In this document: piece by piece, positions 61,001-64,000 of the stretch
Layout: each line of letters begins with the position of its first letter
Position numbering within the stretch: position 1 is the first letter of the stretch
NCBI RefSeq assembly: GCF_040932035.1
Contig: NZ_JBFRBB010000001.1
Location: forward strand, 1-64,000
DNA from: Hoeflea_A sp040932035
GTDB taxonomy: Bacteria; Pseudomonadota; Alphaproteobacteria; Rhizobiales; Rhizobiaceae
Direction of reading: 5' to 3'
Length of the DNA: 64,000 nucleotides
Translations under genes and position numbers: made by a program
Notes under the pieces: generated by a model
What the model saw: only the letters and a program-made list of their open reading frames with translations
Told to the model about the DNA's origin: nothing
Databases searched by the model: none

Positions 61001-61848
61001 CGCCGGAGGCCACCGGTCCGCTCGCACTGCGCGAGGCGGCGGCAAACGGAGACGGGCTTGCCCTTTTTGAGATTGGCGCTCGCTACACCGATGGTCGTGG
61101 CGTTCCCGTCGATCTTTCCGAAGCCGCAAAGTGGTATCAGCTGTCGGCGGATATGGGCTTTGCACCGGCTCAGTACCGGCTTGCAAACTTCTACGAGAAG
61201 GGAACCGGCGTCGAACGCGATGTCGACAGGGCGCTGACCTGGTATCAGATGGCTGCCGAACAGGGCAATGCAAGCGCGATGCATAATCTCGCCGTGCTTT
61301 ACGCCATGGGCCGCAAGGGTGTATCTGACTACGATTCCGCCGGAACCTGGTTCACCCGCGCCGCTGATCTCGGCGTCAAGGACAGCCAGTTCAATCTTGC
61401 CATCCTGCATGCCCGCGGCAGCGGTGTCCCGCAGGATCTGGAAGAATCCTACAAATGGTTCGCCATTGCTGCAAAAGCCGGCGACAAGGATGCTTCCAAG
61501 AAACGCGATGAGGTGGCAAATGCGCTGCGCCCCGAGCAGCTTGAGAGCGCCCGTGCCAAGGTCGAGTTGTGGAAGCCCGCGGCATTGGTTGAAGCTGCGA
61601 ACTCGGTTCGTATACCGCCGGAGTGGCGCGGAACGGAAACCCGCACCGCCTCGGTGGACATGACCAAGGCCGTCAAAAACATTCAGGCGATCCTGACCAA
61701 GAACGGGTTCGACACCGGTGGCATTGACGGCATCATGGGCAACCGCACCGTCGAGGCGATCAAGGCATTCCAGGCCTCCGTCGGACTGGCGCCGACTGGC
61801 GAGGTCTCGGACGCCCTGGTCAAGGAACTCATGGCTCGAAACTACTGA
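58072..61848 (+). CDS. podJ: PodJ-like polar organelle development protein
   Basis: The 1258-residue protein has the PodJ layout. Residues 20-640 are largely coiled coil (repeated LDDRLDEI, LEQRLDSLVDRIGQI, LSRKVDSIDLDIV). An acidic/Pro-rich stretch runs about 640-825, and one membrane helix lies about 831-853 (PILLAAGAILLAVISYPLLSGF). The periplasmic part holds an Ala/Pro-rich linker and about four Sel1/TPR-like repeats (about 985-1145; LFEIGARYTDGRGVPVDLSEAAKWYQLSAD). A PG_binding_1 domain closes the protein (about 1197-1256; GIDGIMGNRTVEAIKAFQASVGL). It should mark a cell pole and recruit division and surface-structure proteins. The length fits the rhizobial form, longer than the Caulobacter one. 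Confidence 0.87.
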   Translation: MMNRSRPPKNWQDPRQTNSVDMLNRSIADLEARIESLNNRGRRPAGRSEQPAPAPDRGNQQRAANKERRPAPHQLPQREQTVPVQRTQPRNAQNPAMRETSGAMREIAEALVSLRNDMRRDVDEMKTIADSAAMPHGVSEELARLVSKIEAFENARAGETARAGIDSSMLQGELDELRTLVADLAREDSMRRLETRWDGFEERISDLDPAAVREELITLSYRLDDIKSSIGQLPSALPLHALEDKIKMLVGAIDAMARQPAAADPEVARQFALLDDRLDEISRAIVATSNAQASAVDREVVDRLEQRLDSLVDRIGQIGKSNQTQIGQAHQAHNELSERMEALTRRVEELANEEAMGALAERLDMLTHTLVQQSATDPQLIAQLDELSRKVDSIDLDIVNTHLAEQLGELSLRIDNINTDLTATNSNQDTIYGRLEDLADRVEQSAARQATVDLSPLEMRLAEIAARLDEQQVPQENDDAAIRNLEDQIAGLSRLLSDPLPQRESTSALEPRLAAIEDHISTSHSDSQDLVIEAARQAAETAIATYQQNGASAADMSAIESLVGDLRSLEDLSRKSEERSARTIDAVHDTLLKIANRLERLEDTATHQPVPEPHMHETAIPEPNMYETAMHEPPALNIGNEADPYGEPQPATAVYPPEETAAFHTHDATEEELDEPGFFTDHDEDLPELDEEPASRSLLSGLKQRITGGSRSKITDDHREHALQNVHAAPSIDPVGDIDPETANMPLEPGSGAPDIKRIMAKVREAQTMADEDAPFAAEAEQARTDKADFIAAARRAAQAAASEAAELEAVANEEEANRPSLKDKLASRRKPILLAAGAILLAVISYPLLSGFMGGEEKPVQSASVEMPAVVEPAPEPIAEPVIDAVAELPKVEVVENNVADPIDPAPTPAPAIAPTPAAVAPSPAATAAPAAPQVLSADNGIQPSSSFQPAEPASETEVASLSTDAPAKAVEIDMPPEATGPLALREAAANGDGLALFEIGARYTDGRGVPVDLSEAAKWYQLSADMGFAPAQYRLANFYEKGTGVERDVDRALTWYQMAAEQGNASAMHNLAVLYAMGRKGVSDYDSAGTWFTRAADLGVKDSQFNLAILHARGSGVPQDLEESYKWFAIAAKAGDKDASKKRDEVANALRPEQLESARAKVELWKPAALVEAANSVRIPPEWRGTETRTASVDMTKAVKNIQAILTKNGFDTGGIDGIMGNRTVEAIKAFQASVGLAPTGEVSDALVKELMARNY

Positions 61849-61896
61849 TCCGCCACCGTGCGGATAGCCGGATAAGCAACGACAGCGAAACTGCCG

Positions 61897-61931
61897 TCAC
61901 CCCGCCCGATTGCGGGGTGATTGCTTATTGT
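61897..61931 (+). terminator. Intrinsic-type terminator after podJ
   Basis: A perfect 9-bp stem TCACCCCGC / GCGGGGTGA with a six-base loop is followed by TTGCTTATTG. It lies 49 bases after the stop codon. The T-run is interrupted but the stem is strong. Confidence 0.7.
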
Positions 61932-62098
61932 CCCGCTACTCACCCGGCAATTCCGTATCCATTTTAACTGTCCTGAAAAACTTACCTCTCTGGCCCCAGT
62001 CACAATGATTGACTCGGGGAAACATAAGGCGCATGACAGAACGGGATGCCTGCTGCATTCGGTCACAATAATCTTGGGATACGCGTCTTCGGCCTGAC

Positions 62099-63025
62099 AT
62101 GAGCATATATCTGCCCATAGCAGAATTGTCTGTAAATGCCTTTATCATTCTGGGTATGGGCGCTGCGGTGGGTTTCCTGTCGGGGATGTTCGGTGTTGGT
62201 GGCGGATTTCTCATTACGCCGCTTTTGATTTTCTATAACATTCCGCCCGCCGTGGCTGTTGCGACCGGTGCCAATCAGGTCGTCGCCTCGTCTTTCTCCG
62301 GAGCACTTTCCCACTTTCGCCGGGGCACGCTCGACATCAAGCTCGGCCTGACGCTGCTTGGCGGCGGACTGGTGGGCGCCTCGGTCGGCATCTATCTTTT
62401 TACGCTGCTGCGAAGTCTGGGACAGCTCGACCTAATCATCTCGCTGTTTTACGTCACGTTCCTGAGTATCGTCGGCGGCCTGATGCTGCTGGAGAGTATC
62501 AATTCGCTGCGCCGGGCAGCGGCCAACAAGCCGGTTTCTCTTCGCAAGCCGGGCCAGCACAACTGGGTTCACCGGCTGCCCTTCAAGATGCGCTTCAAGC
62601 GGTCGAAGATCTATCTTTCGGTCATTCCGGTCATTGTGCTCGGTTTCGGTATTGGTGTTCTTACCTCGATCATGGGCGTTGGTGGCGGATTCATCATGGT
62701 GCCGGCGATGATCTATCTGCTGCGCATACCGACCAATGTCGTTATCGGCACCTCGCTGTTCCAGATCATTTTCGTTACCGCCTTCACGACAATTGTCCAG
62801 GCGACGACAAACCAGTCGGTTGATGTTTTTTTGGCGGGCCTTTTGATGATTGCCGGCGTCGTCGGCGCGCAATACGGCGTAAGGGTCGGCCAAAAGCTGC
62901 GTGGTGAGCAATTGCGTGCCCTGCTGGCATTGCTGGTGCTCGCGGTCGGCGTCCGTCTCGCACTCGACCTGGTCCTCACCCCCGATGAACTCTATTCGGT
63001 CGTTACGACCAAGGAAGGGTTCTGA
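62099..63025 (+). CDS. Sulfite exporter TauE/SafE (TSUP) family permease
   Basis: A 308-residue protein with 8-9 helices and the duplicated TSUP half motif GMGAAVGFLSGMFGVGGGFLITPLLIFYNIPPAVAVATGANQ and FGIGVLTSIMGVGGGFIMVPAMIYLLRIPTNVVIGTSLFQ. The family moves sulfite, sulfonates or other organic anions by proton motive force. The next gene, TIGR02186, overlaps by one base, a pairing known from other alphaproteobacteria. No sulfur enzyme is nearby, so the substrate stays open. Confidence 0.9.
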   Translation: MSIYLPIAELSVNAFIILGMGAAVGFLSGMFGVGGGFLITPLLIFYNIPPAVAVATGANQVVASSFSGALSHFRRGTLDIKLGLTLLGGGLVGASVGIYLFTLLRSLGQLDLIISLFYVTFLSIVGGLMLLESINSLRRAAANKPVSLRKPGQHNWVHRLPFKMRFKRSKIYLSVIPVIVLGFGIGVLTSIMGVGGGFIMVPAMIYLLRIPTNVVIGTSLFQIIFVTAFTTIVQATTNQSVDVFLAGLLMIAGVVGAQYGVRVGQKLRGEQLRALLALLVLAVGVRLALDLVLTPDELYSVVTTKEGF

Positions 63026-63813
63026 TGCGGTGGCCTTCAGAAATAAAGGCACTGCTGGCCGCATTGCTGCTGGTTCTTGTTGCTGCAGTGGGCGTAAAGG
63101 CGGCTAACGAAAAGCTCGATATTGGCATTTCGACCAATGAAATAGCCATTACCTCCGATTTCGCCGGCGCCGACCTGATCGTATTCGGCGCGCTGGACAA
63201 CGCCGATCCGCTGCTTCTACAACTCGGTCAGTACGATATCATCGTTGCCCTCGAGGGGCCGCCAAAGGAAACCGTCGTCCGCAAGAAGGACCGGGTTTTT
63301 GGCATCTGGATCAATCGCTACTCCATGCGTTTCGAGCCTGCGCCGGCCTCCTATTCGATTTCCAGCACCCTGCCCATCAACCGCATTACCAAGGAGATCG
63401 AGCTCAGCGGCCGAACGATCGGCATCGAGCACATTCACCTGACCCCGGCGGGAAATGTCGGGGACGGCACACGTGTGCCTGAATTTAAAAGCGCGTTGCT
63501 CAGGCTGCGGGTCGAGGACGGGCTTTACCAGAGCGAGCCCGTGGGGGTCGAATTCGTCAGCTCAAGCCTGTTTCGTGCAACACTGCGGTTGCCGGCCAGC
63601 ATACCGGTTGGAGAGCACAGGCTGCGGGCATTCCTGTTCAAAAACAACGAATTCGTCATGGAACGGAATTTGCGGCTGCGGGTCGTCAAGACCGGCATTG
63701 AGCAGTTCGTGTTTGAGCTCGCCCATCAGCAGGCGTTCCTCTATGGTCTGCTGGCGGTCGGTCTCGCCATGATAACCGGTTGGCTGGCCAGCGTCATTTT
63801 CCGAAAAGACTGA
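63025..63813 (+). CDS. TIGR02186-family membrane-anchored protein, TSUP partner
   Basis: A 262-residue protein with an N-terminal signal peptide (about 1-27; ALLAALLLVLVAAVGVKAANEKL), a beta-rich periplasmic body (EIAITSDFAGADLIVFGAL, RMLR-like GIWINRYSMRFEPAPASYSISSTLPINRI) and one C-terminal helix (about 236-258; AFLYGLLAVGLAMITGWLASVIF). This is the standard layout of the TIGR02186 family. The ATG overlaps the permease stop (TGATG). A role as a periplasmic accessory to the TSUP permease is likely but unproven. Confidence 0.88.
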   Translation: MRWPSEIKALLAALLLVLVAAVGVKAANEKLDIGISTNEIAITSDFAGADLIVFGALDNADPLLLQLGQYDIIVALEGPPKETVVRKKDRVFGIWINRYSMRFEPAPASYSISSTLPINRITKEIELSGRTIGIEHIHLTPAGNVGDGTRVPEFKSALLRLRVEDGLYQSEPVGVEFVSSSLFRATLRLPASIPVGEHRLRAFLFKNNEFVMERNLRLRVVKTGIEQFVFELAHQQAFLYGLLAVGLAMITGWLASVIFRKD

Positions 63814-63829
63814 ACTGCGGCGGCCGGTT

Positions 63830-64000
63830 TTATCCGATAAGCCGGTCGAACGGCACCGAATAGATCCTGTCGCGGCCAAGCAGATGGGCGGTGAGCCGGC
63901 GCCGCTCGAAAAGTCCCTGGAAAGCATTGTTCCGCAGGTTGAGGCCGCCGGTTGTCACTCCGAAAGACGGCATGATCAGGCGTTGTCCGTCCGATGCGAA
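63830..64000 (-). CDS. pdeM: 3' end of DNA ligase-associated metallophosphoesterase PdeM (partial)
   Basis: The last 56 codons of a minus-strand gene that continues beyond the window. The translated end RLIMPSFGVTTGGLNLRNNAF followed by GLFERRRLTAHLLGRDRIYSVP matches the C-terminus of PdeM-type ligase-associated metallophosphoesterases, which carry the G-G-L-N motif here. They usually sit with a DNA ligase, helicase and exonuclease in a DNA repair operon; those genes would lie further right. It converges with the TIGR02186 gene, 16 bases apart. Confidence 0.75.
   Translation of the reverse strand, partial: FASDGQRLIMPSFGVTTGGLNLRNNAFQGLFERRRLTAHLLGRDRIYSVPFDRLIG

Overview
The window looks like a chromosomal segment of an alphaproteobacterium of the order Hyphomicrobiales (Rhizobiales). 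The markers are GcrA, a PodJ-like polarity protein, a class I lysyl-tRNA synthetase, the ppk2 / phoR-pstSCAB-phoUB block, argD-argF-hslO, a SAM-II riboswitch in front of metZ, and rhizobial-type palindromic intergenic elements. The DNA is GC-rich and densely coded, with many 1-4 base start/stop overlaps. I saw no prophage, CRISPR array, plasmid functions or intact insertion sequence.

Layout. 0-2.8 kb: tRNA-Thr(CGT), a nitronate monooxygenase and a membrane protein of unknown function. 2.8-11.5 kb: phosphate block, with ppk2 divergent from phoR, then a Pho box and pstS-pstC-pstA-pstB-phoU-phoB. 11.5-26.7 kb: accessory block lying between phoB and gcrA. It holds a WYL regulator with a divergent SRPBCC protein, a 1396-residue exported protein with peptidoglycan-binding and PAN domains, a MarR regulator with a Tat-exported Acg-type nitroreductase, and a tricarboxylate transport locus (tctDE, a solute receptor, tctCBA, an AbrB-family permease). 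26.7-30.9 kb: gcrA, argD, argF, hslO. 31-36 kb: an RND efflux pair. 36-37.9 kb: two tandem FGE-sulfatase-fold proteins that lack the catalytic cysteines. 37.9-43.2 kb: trkH, apaG, a CDP-alcohol phosphatidyltransferase, metZ under a SAM-II riboswitch, and a dCTP deaminase. 43.2-46.5 kb: a bacterial voltage-gated sodium channel, tRNA-Gly(CCC), an amino-acid-type receptor, a sterol-desaturase-like enzyme and a TerB-like protein. 46.6-47.0 kb: an array of GC-rich hairpins with a 99-bp tandem repeat. 47.2-51 kb: lysK, an S24 repressor coupled to a membrane SNase-like protein, and a DsbA-family isomerase. 51.1-57.7 kb: a beta-oxidation operon (two acyl-CoA dehydrogenases, thiolase, FadB-type multienzyme). 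58-64 kb: podJ-like gene, a TSUP permease with its TIGR02186 partner, and the 3' end of pdeM.

How the genes work together. The phosphate block senses and imports phosphate and controls its own expression through PhoR/PhoB and the Pho box. The beta-oxidation operon and the distant nitronate monooxygenase share an almost identical palindrome in their promoters, which suggests one regulon spanning both ends of the window. The tct locus pairs a two-component system with a tripartite carboxylate transporter. metZ is controlled by SAM through a riboswitch and a terminator. The points most worth follow-up are the giant PG-binding/PAN protein flanked by a duplicated MarR 3' end, the cysteine-less FGE-fold pair, the 99-bp hairpin array and the shared palindrome.
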